From FEN-1139 sp038207155 (GTDB lineage Bacteria; Myxococcota_A; Polyangia; Polyangiales; Polyangiaceae), in the NCBI GenBank assembly GCA_038207155.1, contig JBBRAB010000009.1, positions 62,001 to 126,000 of the forward strand: 64,000 bases of DNA, in the 5' to 3' direction. Under the pieces are notes generated by a model. That model was not told the origin of the DNA. It did not search any database and saw only the letters and a list, made by a program, of their open reading frames with translations. Below, piece by piece: positions 8,457 to 17,558 of the stretch. A program made the translations under genes and the position numbers. How positions within the stretch are numbered: the stretch's first letter is position 1; each line of letters begins with the position of its first letter.

Positions 8457-8834
8457 ATGAGCGAGAGCACAACGCCTTCGACGCCTCCGTCAGCCCCGTT
8501 CGGGGGGACCTTTGCCCCGATGGTAGCTGGCGGTATCGACGCTGCCCCGTCCCAGGCTCTGCGAGGGATGGATGGGCTGGGCTTCGTCATGGACGTTCCC
8601 GTCGAGTTAACCGTCGAACTCGGGCGAAAACATGTACGAATCGGCGAAGTCCTGAGACTTGGCCCCGGTTCCGTGCTCGAGCTCAGCAAAGCCAACGGCG
8701 AACCACTCGATATCTACGTAAATAATCGCCTTATCGCGCGCGGAGAAGCCGTCGTGGTTGGCGAGCGCTACGGGGTCCGGCTGACTGAGGTGATGGTCGC
8801 CGAGCAGTCCGGACGAGGAGGGCAGGAACCATGA
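8457..8834 (+). CDS. fliN: Flagellar motor switch protein FliN
   Basis: The 125-residue protein has a Pro/Ser/Thr-rich N-terminus (about 45 residues) and a C-terminal SpoA domain with VPVELTVELGRKHVRIGEVLRLGPGSVLEL and NRLIARGEAVVV elements, the classic FliN pattern, here quoted in parts. FliN forms the base of the C-ring and docks FliH/FliI. Length matches FliN (about 100-140 residues). It overlaps the start of fliO by 4 bases. The only oddity is the long spacer before it. Confidence 0.95.
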   Translation: MSESTTPSTPPSAPFGGTFAPMVAGGIDAAPSQALRGMDGLGFVMDVPVELTVELGRKHVRIGEVLRLGPGSVLELSKANGEPLDIYVNNRLIARGEAVVVGERYGVRLTEVMVAEQSGRGGQEP

Positions 8835-9649
8835 ATCGACGAACAAGCGTCGGAATTCTGGCGTCGCTGGTCATGGGTCTGACGGTCGCCAGCGCCTTTG
8901 CCGCAGAACCGAATCCCACGGCGCGGCCTTGGTTACGTCCAGGCCCCAGCGCTCAGGCGGCTCCGTCAGGGGGCAGCGGGTTTCCCTTCGGAAAAATCGC
9001 CGCGGGACTGCTGCTGGTCGGCATCGGTGGCGCCGCGCTCTGGAAGCGTCATGGCGGAAAATCCCGACCGAAAGCCCTGCAGCTTGCCGACGTACGCGTC
9101 GTGGGCGGGGCGCGTGTTGGGCCAAAATCCCAGCTAGTTGTGGCTGAAGTTGCCGGACGGCTGATTCTGCTCGGTGTGACCGATGCGGCCGTCACGAAAC
9201 TCGACTGGCTCGACGAAGCAACCGGTGTCGAACCGGACGCTGAGGAGTTCGCGTCGAACGAGAAGTTCGCGTCGAACGAGAAGTTCGAGAGCGGCGCCGA
9301 TCGGTATGGCCGCGATGGGCGGGGTCTTGGCGACGTGCCGAGGGCCGAGCTGCCGGCGGAGCCAAAGCCACAACCGAGCCCGGTGCGCCGTGTCCCGGCT
9401 CAGAAAAAACACCCCACGACGACCGGGAATTTTGGCTCGCCGTCACGCTTCCGGGAGCTACTAACGGATGCGATCGGGCTCGAAGCTGGCGATAAGCAGC
9501 CAGTCAGCGCCGCTGAACAGATTGCGGAAACAACGCGCGATCGCTTCTCCGGTAGTGCGAAGCGGAAAATTCCGACCAGCACGGGGGCGCGACTGCTCGA
9601 TGTGGAGGGTCAGGCCGCTGGCCTCGTCGCTCGATTGAATCGAAGCTAG
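8831..9649 (+). CDS. fliO: Flagellar biosynthesis protein FliO with long C-terminal extension
   Basis: The 272-residue product has an N-terminal signal-like segment ending near AFAAEP, a transmembrane helix (about residues 55-72) and the FliO core: LQLADVRVVGG..VGPKSQLVVAEVAGRLILLGVT, in which a small membrane protein is followed by a sheet-like cytoplasmic domain. FliO helps assemble FliP in the export gate. After residue 120 comes a charged, probably disordered tail of about 150 residues not normally found in FliO, containing a tandem FASNEK repeat. The order fliN-fliO-fliP is canonical. Confidence 0.85.
   Translation: MNRRTSVGILASLVMGLTVASAFAAEPNPTARPWLRPGPSAQAAPSGGSGFPFGKIAAGLLLVGIGGAALWKRHGGKSRPKALQLADVRVVGGARVGPKSQLVVAEVAGRLILLGVTDAAVTKLDWLDEATGVEPDAEEFASNEKFASNEKFESGADRYGRDGRGLGDVPRAELPAEPKPQPSPVRRVPAQKKHPTTTGNFGSPSRFRELLTDAIGLEAGDKQPVSAAEQIAETTRDRFSGSAKRKIPTSTGARLLDVEGQAAGLVARLNRS
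9248..9283 (+). repeat. Tandem 18-bp repeat inside fliO
   Basis: Two exact copies of an 18-base unit lie head to tail (9248-9265 and 9266-9283), encoding FASNEK twice in frame. The repeat lies in the variable tail and looks like a slippage duplication; a third, degenerate start of the unit follows. Confidence 0.9.
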
Positions 9650-9651
9650 AC

Positions 9652-10308
9652 ATGAATCCGGTCGATCTCTTCAACAATCAGCCGCTAGCTCCGACGCTCA
9701 AGATCCTCCTGGTCTTGACGCTGCTCGGGTTGCTCCCCGCCATTGTGCTCACGATGACCTCGTTCGTTCGAACGGTCATCGTGCTCTCATTTGTGCGACA
9801 GGCGCTTGGCGCCGGCCAGTCGCCGCCCAATCAGGTGATCATCGGTCTGGCGATCTTTATCTCGTTCTTCACGATGCAACCAGTGCTCGATCAGATGAAC
9901 GAGGCGGGTCTTCAGCCCTATCTGAAGCAGGAGATCGGGGAAATACAAGCGCTGGAGCGCGCTAGCATTCCCTTGAAGCGTTTCATGCTTCGGCAAACGC
10001 GGGAGGCCGATCTGCAGATGTTTTACGCAGCCACCAAGACTCCGTTGCCCGCGACCGCCGATGACGTGCAGATGCGCATCGCGATGCCCGCGTTCGCCAT
10101 TTCTGAGCTAACTACTGCCTTCCAGATGGGCGTGCTCGTGATCCTACCGTTTCTCGTGGTGGATCTCGCTGTGGCCTCGTTACTCATGAGTATGGGTATG
10201 ATGATGGTTCCGCCGACCATGCTCAGTTTGCCTGTTAAACTGCTGCTTTTTGTGCTGGTGGATGGCTGGAGCCTGGTGGTGTCCTCTCTGCTTCGGAGTT
10301 TCGCGTGA
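9652..10308 (+). CDS. fliP: Flagellar export gate protein FliP
   Basis: The 218-residue membrane protein carries the FliP signatures TSFVRTVIVLSFVRQALG, PNQVIIGLAIFI and LVVDLAVASLLMSMGMMMVPP, with four hydrophobic segments. FliP forms the core ring of the FliPQR export gate in the MS-ring pore. There is no obvious cleavable signal peptide, unlike enterobacterial FliP, so the protein is shorter (218 versus about 245). The stop overlaps the GTG start of fliQ by 4 bases. Confidence 0.96.
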   Translation: MNPVDLFNNQPLAPTLKILLVLTLLGLLPAIVLTMTSFVRTVIVLSFVRQALGAGQSPPNQVIIGLAIFISFFTMQPVLDQMNEAGLQPYLKQEIGEIQALERASIPLKRFMLRQTREADLQMFYAATKTPLPATADDVQMRIAMPAFAISELTTAFQMGVLVILPFLVVDLAVASLLMSMGMMMVPPTMLSLPVKLLLFVLVDGWSLVVSSLLRSFA

Positions 10309-10574
10309 CCATCGACGGTGCAACGGAGCTATTCGTCAAAGCCTTGATCGTCGCTGCCAAGGTCGCGGGGCCAACCCTATTTGTCACTCTGATCGTCGGA
10401 CTGTTTGTGGGAGTCATGCAAGCAGCCACTCAGGTCAACGAGGCGAGTATCAGCTTTGTCGGTAAGCTTGTGGCCGTCGTCATCACGATCGTGGCCCTCG
10501 GCTCCTGGACCATGACCCAAATGGTCGACTACACCACGCGGACGCTAAGCTCCATCGCGGACGTCGTGAGGTGA
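10305..10574 (+). CDS. fliQ: Flagellar export gate protein FliQ
   Basis: The 89-residue protein has two transmembrane helices and the family patterns PTLFVTLIVGLFVGVMQAATQVNE and a Q-rich loop (quoted in parts: VGVMQAATQVNEASISF). FliQ is the small helical-hairpin subunit that winds around FliP and FliR. Length is exactly that of the family. The GTG start overlaps fliP, and the stop overlaps the GTG of fliR. Confidence 0.95.
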   Translation: MTIDGATELFVKALIVAAKVAGPTLFVTLIVGLFVGVMQAATQVNEASISFVGKLVAVVITIVALGSWTMTQMVDYTTRTLSSIADVVR

Positions 10575-11353
10575 CACCGCTCGCCTCCTTGCTTCAGAAC
10601 GAGCTGCTGGTGTTCGCACTCGAGTGCGCTCGGGTGGCCGGCATGTCGATCGTGGCACCACTTGGCTGGACCGGCGCGCCCAACCGAATTCGAGTGGGTC
10701 TCGTGCTGATGGTCGCCTACGCCGCGCACGGAGGCTCCGTGCACGTGGGCCTGCCCGAGCAATTCGTCTCCATGGTGTGGGCCCTGACCACCGAGTTTGG
10801 GCTCGGGGTGGCGGTGGGCTTTGTTGTACGCTGCGCGGTGGCGATCGCTGAAACTGCTGGCGAAACCATTTCCCCGTTGATCGGGCTTGGAGCTGCACAC
10901 GTATTTGATGTCACCAGTCAGAGCACACAGGTGTTGCTCGTCAGCCTATTCCGCTACCTGACGCTGTCGCTGGCGCTCATCACCGGGGTGCATCGCGTGG
11001 TATTTGGCGCGATCCTCTCGAGTTTTGAGCTGTTGCCGGTGGGGACGGCGGCCTCCCCTGCGCGCGCCCTTCCAACGATCGTCGAGGTCTCGGGTCTAGT
11101 CGTGGAGGGAGGCCTGAGGATTGCGCTGCCAGTCATCGCAATCCTATTTATGACGCAGGTGGCCCTGGCATTCGTGGCGCGCGCCGCGCCCCAGGTGCAG
11201 ATTTTTTCAGTCGGTTTCGCCGTGACTCTAATGGTTGGCTTCGTCGTGCTTATCATGGCTTTGCCGGATCTCACCCAGGGGATGCTCGCCGAGTTGTCCC
11301 GCATCGGTGGCCGCATCGAGGCCCTGCTGATTGATCTTGGAGCGCGCCCATGA
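10571..11353 (+). CDS. fliR: Flagellar export gate protein FliR
   Basis: The 260-residue protein is hydrophobic with about six transmembrane segments. It shows FliR features: an N-terminal segment on reaching the best packed gate helix (ARVAGMSIVAPL), a middle GLGVAVGFVVR region and QVALAFVARAAPQVQIFSVGF near residue 200. FliR completes the FliP5-FliQ4-FliR1 gate. The start is GTG and overlaps fliQ by 4 bases; the stop overlaps flhB by 4 bases, so fliO to flhB form a coupled unit. Confidence 0.95.
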   Translation: MTPLASLLQNELLVFALECARVAGMSIVAPLGWTGAPNRIRVGLVLMVAYAAHGGSVHVGLPEQFVSMVWALTTEFGLGVAVGFVVRCAVAIAETAGETISPLIGLGAAHVFDVTSQSTQVLLVSLFRYLTLSLALITGVHRVVFGAILSSFELLPVGTAASPARALPTIVEVSGLVVEGGLRIALPVIAILFMTQVALAFVARAAPQVQIFSVGFAVTLMVGFVVLIMALPDLTQGMLAELSRIGGRIEALLIDLGARP

Positions 11354-12414
11354 GTGGCGACGACTCAGAGAAGACTGAGGAGGCGAGCCCAGAAAAAAAG
11401 CGCAAGGCCCGCGACGAGGGGCAATTCGCGCGCTCCAAGGACGCCGGCGCGGTGGTGGCATCCGGGTTTGTACTGTTGAGCTTGGTGACGATGGGTCCGA
11501 CCTACGTCACCGCGATGCATCGATTCGCGACTCATTGTTTCAGTAACCTGCTCAGCCTGCGCGGTGGGGATCCAGCCCCGATCGCCCATGAATTTGGCTT
11601 GACCGTGCTGTGGGTGGTGATTCCCGGTGCGCTAGCGGCGGCGGTGGGTGGTATCGCGATGGGCATTGCTGAGGCTGGGTTCAACCCCAATCTGGAGCTC
11701 ATTGAGCCCAAGTGGGAACGCCTCAATCCGATCAGCAAGCTGCAACAGCTGTTTTCGCCCGGTCAGGGGGCGACCAACGTCCTGCTGGCCCTGCTCCGAA
11801 TCGTGGTGGTCGGTTACGTCACCTACAGCGTGCTCAAAGGCGAGTTTCCTCGGCTTGCGCGGTTGGGTCGTACCGATCTGGGCATGGGGGTGGTGACGAT
11901 TCTCAGCATCGTGCTCAAGATGTCTACCTGGTCACTGGTCGCCCTCGGCGTCCTGGCTGGCGTCGATTACGGGTTCAGTTGGTTTCGTATCAACAAGGAC
12001 CTGATGATGACGCGCCAAGAGATGAAGGAGGAGATGCATCAGCAGGAGGGAGATCCGAAGATCAAGGCCAAGATCCGCGCGCGAGCGCGCGAAATCGCCC
12101 GCAGGGGCATCGCGCAGGGCGTTCGCAAAGCGGACGTGATCGTCGCCAATCCGACGCACATTTCGGTCGCCATCCGCTATCGGCCTGAGGAAGGTGCCCC
12201 GGTGGTCACCGCCAAGGGCTACGACGAGGTTGCCCTCTACATGAGAAAACTGGCCAAGGAGTCCTCGATCCCGGTGATCGAGAATCGCCCCCTGGCCCGC
12301 GCGCTTGCCGAGAAGGTCAAGGTTGGGCGCATGATCCCGATGGATCTCTACCAGGCCGTCGCTCAGCTGCTCGCCCTCGTGTATCGAATGAAGAACCGCG
12401 GTCTACGCGGGTAG
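11350..12414 (+). CDS. flhB: Flagellar export switch protein FlhB
   Basis: The 354-residue protein starts with the FlhB opening DSEKTEEASPEKKRKARDEG, has four transmembrane helices and a cytoplasmic C-terminal domain. The autocleavage site NPTH is intact, with the scissile Asn at residue 267, in the context VIVANPTHISVAIRY. Cleavage between Asn and Pro permits the change from rod/hook to filament export, in response to FliK. The cleavage site argues that the substrate-switch machinery works here even though FliK is short. A 166-base gap separates it from flhA. Confidence 0.96.
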   Translation: MSGDDSEKTEEASPEKKRKARDEGQFARSKDAGAVVASGFVLLSLVTMGPTYVTAMHRFATHCFSNLLSLRGGDPAPIAHEFGLTVLWVVIPGALAAAVGGIAMGIAEAGFNPNLELIEPKWERLNPISKLQQLFSPGQGATNVLLALLRIVVVGYVTYSVLKGEFPRLARLGRTDLGMGVVTILSIVLKMSTWSLVALGVLAGVDYGFSWFRINKDLMMTRQEMKEEMHQQEGDPKIKAKIRARAREIARRGIAQGVRKADVIVANPTHISVAIRYRPEEGAPVVTAKGYDEVALYMRKLAKESSIPVIENRPLARALAEKVKVGRMIPMDLYQAVAQLLALVYRMKNRGLRG

Positions 12415-12580
12415 ACGCACGAGCTGGGTCGGGCGCGCACTTCGCTATCGCCGCGGGGCTCGGGGCATTGACGGTAGTGTCAACGCATTGTCGTTTTCGC
12501 AGCCGACTCAGTGACGCGTCTGCGCAGATGGACTCAATTCCAGAGGCTCCTGCTCGCCTCGGATCAGGCCACGCACTGGC

Positions 12581-14692
12581 ATGATCCTGGCAAACGACGC
12601 TCACGTGTCCAGTGGTTCCCATATCTCGAAGCCCGGGAACACCATTCAGGAACTCGTTGTTCCGCTAGGGTTCGTCGCCATCGTGTTGATGATGGTGCTG
12701 CCCCTTCCGGGGTTCCTGGTCGATGCGATGTTGGCCTTTAGTCTGGCCTTGTCGATCGGGGTGTTCATGATCGGCCTGTTCATGGAGACTCCACTCCAGT
12801 TCAGTGCGTTTCCCGCGGTTATTCTCGTGGCCACGATGCTGCGACTCAGTCTGAACGTCGCCACGACGCGCCTGATCCTGCTGAACGGTCACAAAGGACC
12901 GGGGTCTGCGGGGCACGTGGTCGAGACGTTCGGGCGGTTTGTCGTCGAGGGCAGCATCGTCGTTGGCCTCGTGGTCTTCTTGATCCTCGTCGTCATCAAC
13001 TTCGTGGTGATCACGAAAGGCGCTGGTCGCGTCGCCGAGGTTGCGGCACGTTTTGCCCTCGATGGAATGCCAGGCAAGCAGATGTCGGTCGACGCCGACC
13101 TCAATGCGGGCCTGATCTCCTCGGATGTGGCTCGTCAGCGTCGCAGCGACGTTGAACGTGAGGCTGACTTTTTCGGTGCGATGGACGGTGCCAGCAAGTT
13201 CGTCAAAGGCGATGCCATTGCTGGTTTGCTCATCACGGCTATCAATCTGCTTGGTGGCCTACTGATCGGGCTCTCCAATGGCATGACGATGAGCGCTGCG
13301 GCCGAGACTTTTTCCGTGCTTTCCGTCGGGGATGCGCTGGTCTCGCAGATCCCGGCGCTGCTGATCTCGACCGCGTCAGGCGCGGTGGTAACGCGCTCTG
13401 CCACAGGCGACCAGCTCGGTCGCGCGCTGCGCAGTCAGCTGTTCGGTAGTCGGCTCGCTGTCGGATCGACCGCCGGCATCTTGACGCTGATGGCCGCCAT
13501 CCCAGGAATGCCTGCCCTGCCGTTTTTGGTTTTGGCCGGCGTGTTGGTCTACGGGATGCGGTACATCAAGCCCCCGGAGGTGGAAGCACCGATCGAGATA
13601 GAGTCCGCCGAGGTGGGTCCTCGCCCAGGCAGTCCGGAGGAGATTGACGCTGCCTTGCCGCTGGATGTGCTCTCGCTCGAGGTTGGCTATCAGCTCGTCC
13701 ACATCGTGGATCCCCAGATGGGCGGCACCGTGGTCGAGCGGATCGCGGCACTGCGCAAACAGCTGGCCCTGGAGCTTGGGATCGTCATACCGCCGGTGCA
13801 TATCCGCGATAATTTGCAGCTGGAACCTGGCACCTACCGCTTCATGTTGCTCGGAACGGAGATCACTCGTGGCGTCACTCGTGCCGGACGACTGCTCGCT
13901 ATGGATCCCTCGAACAGTGCTCCAGCGATTGACGGGGAAGAGACCACGGACCCTGCGTTCGGCACGCCTGCGCGCTGGATCGCGCAACGCGACCGGGAGC
14001 TAGCAGAAGCGCTTGGTTACGCGGTCGTTGACCACACCACCATCATCGCGACCCACCTGGCGGAGATCGTGCGGGCTAACGCCCACAATATCCTCGGGCG
14101 CGCAGAGCTCCAGCACCTGCTGGATGTGTTCGCCAAGAGCCAACCGAGGCTCGTCGAGGAGTTGGTCCCAAACTTGCTCTCCTTTGGTGACGTGTTGAAG
14201 ATCATGCGCAACCTGCTGAGGGAGTCCGTCAGCATCCGTGACCTGCGGACCTTGCTCGAGGCACTCATGGAGCTCGCGGGCACCACTCGGGATACCGAGC
14301 AGCTCACCGAGATGTGCCGCCAGCGCTTGGCTCGACAGTTGACTTACACCTTTACCGGGCGCGACGGCACGATCGCCACGCTCGTGCTCGAGCCCCAGGT
14401 TGAGGACATGTTCCGTCGCTCCCTGCGCGAGATTGCGCAGGGAACCGGGGGTGCACTTGACCCAGAAATGGCTCGTCAGTTGGGTATTTCGCTAGAGGTT
14501 GTGACCCGGCGGATGATGGCTAGTGGCGTGATGCCCTGTGTCGTCGTCAGTCCCGATGTGCGTCGCTACGTGCGCGCCTTCGCCGAGCGTCGGTGTCCTC
14601 AGCTAGCGGTTCTCAGTTTCCGTGAACTTGAACCGAACGCAAACATCCGTCCGTTCGAAACCGTAGGCTTCTCGTCAGTCGCGGCGGCCTAG
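12581..14692 (+). CDS. flhA: Flagellar export gate protein FlhA
   Basis: The 703-residue protein has about eight transmembrane helices in its first 320 residues, including the FlhA/SctV patterns LRLSLNVATTRLIL, GAGRVAEVAARFALDGMPGKQ and DADLNAG, followed by a large cytoplasmic domain (about 340-703) that docks export substrates and chaperones. FlhA couples proton flow to export. The ATG at 12581 gives a normal N-terminus of about 25 residues before the first helix. The 166 bases upstream (12415-12580) hold a short inverted repeat TTGAC/GTCAA (12468-12483) but no firm promoter. Confidence 0.96.
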   Translation: MILANDAHVSSGSHISKPGNTIQELVVPLGFVAIVLMMVLPLPGFLVDAMLAFSLALSIGVFMIGLFMETPLQFSAFPAVILVATMLRLSLNVATTRLILLNGHKGPGSAGHVVETFGRFVVEGSIVVGLVVFLILVVINFVVITKGAGRVAEVAARFALDGMPGKQMSVDADLNAGLISSDVARQRRSDVEREADFFGAMDGASKFVKGDAIAGLLITAINLLGGLLIGLSNGMTMSAAAETFSVLSVGDALVSQIPALLISTASGAVVTRSATGDQLGRALRSQLFGSRLAVGSTAGILTLMAAIPGMPALPFLVLAGVLVYGMRYIKPPEVEAPIEIESAEVGPRPGSPEEIDAALPLDVLSLEVGYQLVHIVDPQMGGTVVERIAALRKQLALELGIVIPPVHIRDNLQLEPGTYRFMLLGTEITRGVTRAGRLLAMDPSNSAPAIDGEETTDPAFGTPARWIAQRDRELAEALGYAVVDHTTIIATHLAEIVRANAHNILGRAELQHLLDVFAKSQPRLVEELVPNLLSFGDVLKIMRNLLRESVSIRDLRTLLEALMELAGTTRDTEQLTEMCRQRLARQLTYTFTGRDGTIATLVLEPQVEDMFRRSLREIAQGTGGALDPEMARQLGISLEVVTRRMMASGVMPCVVVSPDVRRYVRAFAERRCPQLAVLSFRELEPNANIRPFETVGFSSVAAA

Positions 14693-14710
14693 CCGCCGCG
14701 GAGGTGCAAG

Positions 14711-15976
14711 TTGCAGTACCAGACGTTTCGCGGTGCAGATCTCAAAGACGCATTGAATCGAGTCAAAGCGGTGCTTGGACCCGATGCGGTGATCGAGTCG
14801 ACCCGCCAAGTATCCAATGGACGCGGCGGTGGCTTCGGGCAGTCCTTCGTAGAAGTGAAGGCCGCGGGGCCCAACGTGCAGCCAGTTGCCTGGCCGTTCA
14901 CGAACGATATTACGAGCGCAACAGAGGCGGCCCCGGCACCCCGTCCGGTGCGTGCGCCGGCGCGGGCGCCGCTTACCCGGGGGCGACCCTGGTCTCGTGA
15001 CGCAGAGCTTTCGCGTGAAGGAGCACGTCCAGTGGACGGGGAGCGTGGCGCCGCCTCTCAGCCGTTTGGTCATCGTGAAGCTGAGCGTCGTCGGGACGGC
15101 GAAAGTCAGGAATTCCCGTGGAATTCTGGGCTATCACCGCACGAGCTAGAGAAAGAGTTGAGAGCGCTGCGAAGCATGCTCGAGGAGCTCAACTTGGCGC
15201 GTCCGCCCAAGGAGAAGGCATTCGCTTTGCTGCACGCGGCTGGTATCGAGGGGCGCCTAGCCAAGGAGCTTGCCAACGGTGCCGGGCGCATCGCTCGCCT
15301 TGGGGACGACGCTCTGCGTCGTTGGCTACTGGAGCGGTTGTCAGCAAGACTGCGTGCGAATCCAGGTCTGATTGCGCGACCGCGTCGTCAGTTGATCGCT
15401 TGTGTAGGACCAACCGGGGCCGGTAAAACTACCACGCTTGCCAAACTCGCCGCCCATGCTCGACTTGAGCACGGGCGCTCGGTCGGGGTCATCTCGCTGG
15501 ATACCTTCCGCGTGGGAGCCGTTGAACAATGGCAGCGCTACGCTCAGCTGATGGGCGTCGCCTTCAACATCGCGCGTCGCGCCGAGGAGTTTCAGCGAGC
15601 CATCGCCACGAGCACCTGTGACCTCATCTTCGTGGATACCTCTGGACGAGGGGTGGCAGATACCCCGGAGACCTGGCCACTCGCAGAGTGTCTGACGCAC
15701 GTCACCCGACATGAGCTCCATGTGTTGGTGGTGCTCCCGGCATGGTTGCGCGGGCGTGACGCAGAGCAGGTGGTCCAGTCCTACGCAGATGTGCGGCCGA
15801 CCGGTGTAGTCTTCACCAAACTCGACGAAGCCGCGCAATTCGGCGGAGTCGTGCAGGCGGCGATTGGGGGAGATCTCCCCCTTGCATATACCTGCCACGG
15901 GCCTCGCGTTCCGGAGGATATTCGGGATGCAGAGGTTGGGGCACTTCTCGCCCAGTTATTCCCTCCCGATGCTTAA
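14711..15976 (+). CDS. flhF: Flagellar SRP-like GTPase FlhF
   Basis: The 421-residue protein has the FlhF start (TFRGADLKDALNRVKAVLGPDAVI), a basic/Ala/Pro-rich linker (about 60-135), and a C-terminal NG-type GTPase of the SRP54/FtsY family: P-loop GPTGAGKTTT near residues 233-242, LDTFRVGAVEQ, VDTSGRG and TKLDEAA. FlhF sets flagellar number and position in polar flagellates. Its usual partner gene flhG (a MinD-like ATPase) is not between flhF and fliA nor elsewhere in the window. The start is TTG at 14711, the only position that preserves the family N-terminus. The 3' end overlaps fliA. Confidence 0.93.
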   Translation: MQYQTFRGADLKDALNRVKAVLGPDAVIESTRQVSNGRGGGFGQSFVEVKAAGPNVQPVAWPFTNDITSATEAAPAPRPVRAPARAPLTRGRPWSRDAELSREGARPVDGERGAASQPFGHREAERRRDGESQEFPWNSGLSPHELEKELRALRSMLEELNLARPPKEKAFALLHAAGIEGRLAKELANGAGRIARLGDDALRRWLLERLSARLRANPGLIARPRRQLIACVGPTGAGKTTTLAKLAAHARLEHGRSVGVISLDTFRVGAVEQWQRYAQLMGVAFNIARRAEEFQRAIATSTCDLIFVDTSGRGVADTPETWPLAECLTHVTRHELHVLVVLPAWLRGRDAEQVVQSYADVRPTGVVFTKLDEAAQFGGVVQAAIGGDLPLAYTCHGPRVPEDIRDAEVGALLAQLFPPDA

Positions 15977-16739
15977 CCCTCCGGCGGTCGTGACCGCCTA
16001 CCCCAGTGCAAGCATGACGCAGCCAACCTCGGGTCCTCCCGAGCAACAGCTCTACGAGCGGTACACGCCGCTCGTGCGCCGAATCGCCATGAAGACGGTT
16101 CGGACGCTGCCGTCGAGCGTCACGCTGGATGACCTACTGTCAGCGGGGTGGATTGGCTTGGCAGAAGCCCTGCGTCGCCGCACGGCGGTGATGGATGAGG
16201 AGCAGTTTGAGGCTTACGCCTCACACCGAGTTCAAGGCGCAATCCTTGACTACTTGCGCAGTCTTGATCCTCTCTCTCGCAAGCTGCGCGGCGCTTCGCG
16301 GCGCATTACTGAGGTCACCGTCGAGCTTCAGCGGCGCCTTGGTCGCGCCCCCGATGAAGAGGAAATTGCCGGCGAGCTCGGGGTTCCACTCGAGACCTAT
16401 CACGGTCTACTCAACGACATCTCCGAGGCCGGTCTAGCTCGGCTTGAGCTGGTGGACACGATTGAAGCGTCGCCCGAGGCCCATTCGCCCGAACAGCTGG
16501 CGGAGAATCGAGAGATCGTCGGTCAGGTTGCAAACGCCGTTGAAGCCCTGCCCGAGCGACTTCAGCTCGTGCTGGGTCTGCATTACCAAGAGGACTGTTC
16601 CTTCCGAGAAATCGGGGAAATCCTCGGGGTCACTGAGTCGCGTGCGTGTCAGCTGCACACCGAAGCCGTGCATCGCATTCGCGGGCGCTTAGGTGGGGGC
16701 AGCGCGCGGGCTCCGTTTCCGGCGCCTCGTCGTTCCTAG
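15969..16739 (+). CDS. fliA: RNA polymerase sigma-28 factor FliA
   Basis: The protein (256 residues from this start) has sigma region 2 (LYERYTPLVRRIA, DDLLSAGWIGLAEALRR, AYASHRVQGAILDYLRS), region 3 (VTVELQRRLGRAPDEEEIAGELG) and region 4 (LGLHYQEDCSFREIGEILGVTESR), the pattern of FliA/WhiG factors. FliA transcribes late flagellar genes such as filament and chemotaxis genes, none of which lie in this window. ATG 15969 overlaps the flhF stop; in-frame alternatives are ATG 15927, which has a GGAGG 10 bases upstream, and ATG 16014. The frame is open back to 15864. No FlgM anti-sigma gene is seen. Confidence 0.93.
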   Translation: MLNPPAVVTAYPSASMTQPTSGPPEQQLYERYTPLVRRIAMKTVRTLPSSVTLDDLLSAGWIGLAEALRRRTAVMDEEQFEAYASHRVQGAILDYLRSLDPLSRKLRGASRRITEVTVELQRRLGRAPDEEEIAGELGVPLETYHGLLNDISEAGLARLELVDTIEASPEAHSPEQLAENREIVGQVANAVEALPERLQLVLGLHYQEDCSFREIGEILGVTESRACQLHTEAVHRIRGRLGGGSARAPFPAPRRS

Positions 16740-16837
16740 GCGGCATGGCGCCTCAGTGACGCCAGCGCATGGGATCAGCGGGGTGGGCCCTGCTCGGCCT
16801 TGCCATTGCCAGCGAGATGCGGGCTATTATCGCCGGC

Positions 16838-17479
16838 ATGTCGAGCAATGAACGACTCGGGGCGAGTGAGGCCAAGCTTTGGGCTTTGGTCGAAGAGCGA
16901 ACCCATCACGATGCCGATACCGTCGACATCGATCGCCGGATCTGGGAACTGTTTGGCGAGAAATGGGCCATCGTGTTTACGGATCTTTCTGGATTCTCAC
17001 GCCGCACGGCTGAGTTCGGGATCATCCATTTTCTTCAGGTGATTCACGAACAGCGCAAGCTCTTGTTGCCGATCGTCGAGCGCTTTGACGGCCTGCTCGT
17101 CAAGGCTGAAGCGGACAGCTTCCTCCTGCTGTTCCGAAATCCCGTGCGCGCCTTCGATTGCGCCGTCGCCATGCGTCGTGCCTGCCGCCAAGTCAACGAA
17201 CGTCGTCGACCTGAGGAGCAGATTCTGCTCTGCCAAGGGATTGGCTACGGTGACGTACTCAAGATCGGTGATCAGGATGTCTGGGGTCGTGAGGTCAACG
17301 CCGCCAGCAAATTGGGCGAGGACACCGCCGCCTCCTACGAGATTCTCGTCACCGACGCGGTTCGTGTGGCTCTTGCTGCTCGCACCGAACTTGAGTTTGA
17401 ATCGATCGATGAGGTCGTCGGCTCGGTTGCCGCGTTCCGTGTCTTGCCTGAATACGAGTCTCCGTCCTCCTTGCGCTGA
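16838..17479 (+). CDS. Class III adenylate/guanylate cyclase-like protein
   Basis: The domain covers most of the protein (213 residues from this start). A first metal-binding site reads VFTDLSGFSR, a second reads LVKAEADSFLLLF (family form K..GD....F), and GREVNAASKL corresponds to the catalytic N...R segment. In that last motif the transition-state Arg is Lys, and the Gly before the second metal Asp is Ala, so catalysis may be weak or lost. No membrane or sensor domain is visible. ATG 16838 is preferred; a longer frame opens at 16769. A TATTAT box at 16825-16830 could make a nearly leaderless transcript. It is 98 bases after fliA in the same direction. Confidence 0.72.
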   Translation: MSSNERLGASEAKLWALVEERTHHDADTVDIDRRIWELFGEKWAIVFTDLSGFSRRTAEFGIIHFLQVIHEQRKLLLPIVERFDGLLVKAEADSFLLLFRNPVRAFDCAVAMRRACRQVNERRRPEEQILLCQGIGYGDVLKIGDQDVWGREVNAASKLGEDTAASYEILVTDAVRVALAARTELEFESIDEVVGSVAAFRVLPEYESPSSLR

Positions 17480-17558
17480 CGCGGAGTGGTGGGTACTTGC
17501 ATTTGACAACGGCGTGGCGCCCCCCTCGGTTCCATGCCGGGTCAACACCATCAGCGCC

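Noticed and set aside
8216..8725. Forward frame starting 3 bases after fliM
   Set aside because: Two thirds lies over fliN in another phase, its codons are less GC-biased at the third position, and the product has no signature. Only the gap is reported.
12577..12592. Sigma-54-like sequence TGGCATG-N4-TGGCA with correct spacing
   Set aside because: It overlaps the flhA start codon, so it could not serve that start, and it differs from consensus at two positions. Chance match is likely in GC-rich coding DNA.
15864..15968. N-terminal extension of FliA
   Set aside because: These 35 codons lie inside flhF in another phase and precede the normal sigma start; the product resembles no sigma region.
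17085..17558. Upstream extension of the kinase-FliW frame inside the cyclase gene
   Set aside because: It is antiphase to a well-supported cyclase and its translation is Ser/Cys/Arg-rich without domain features.
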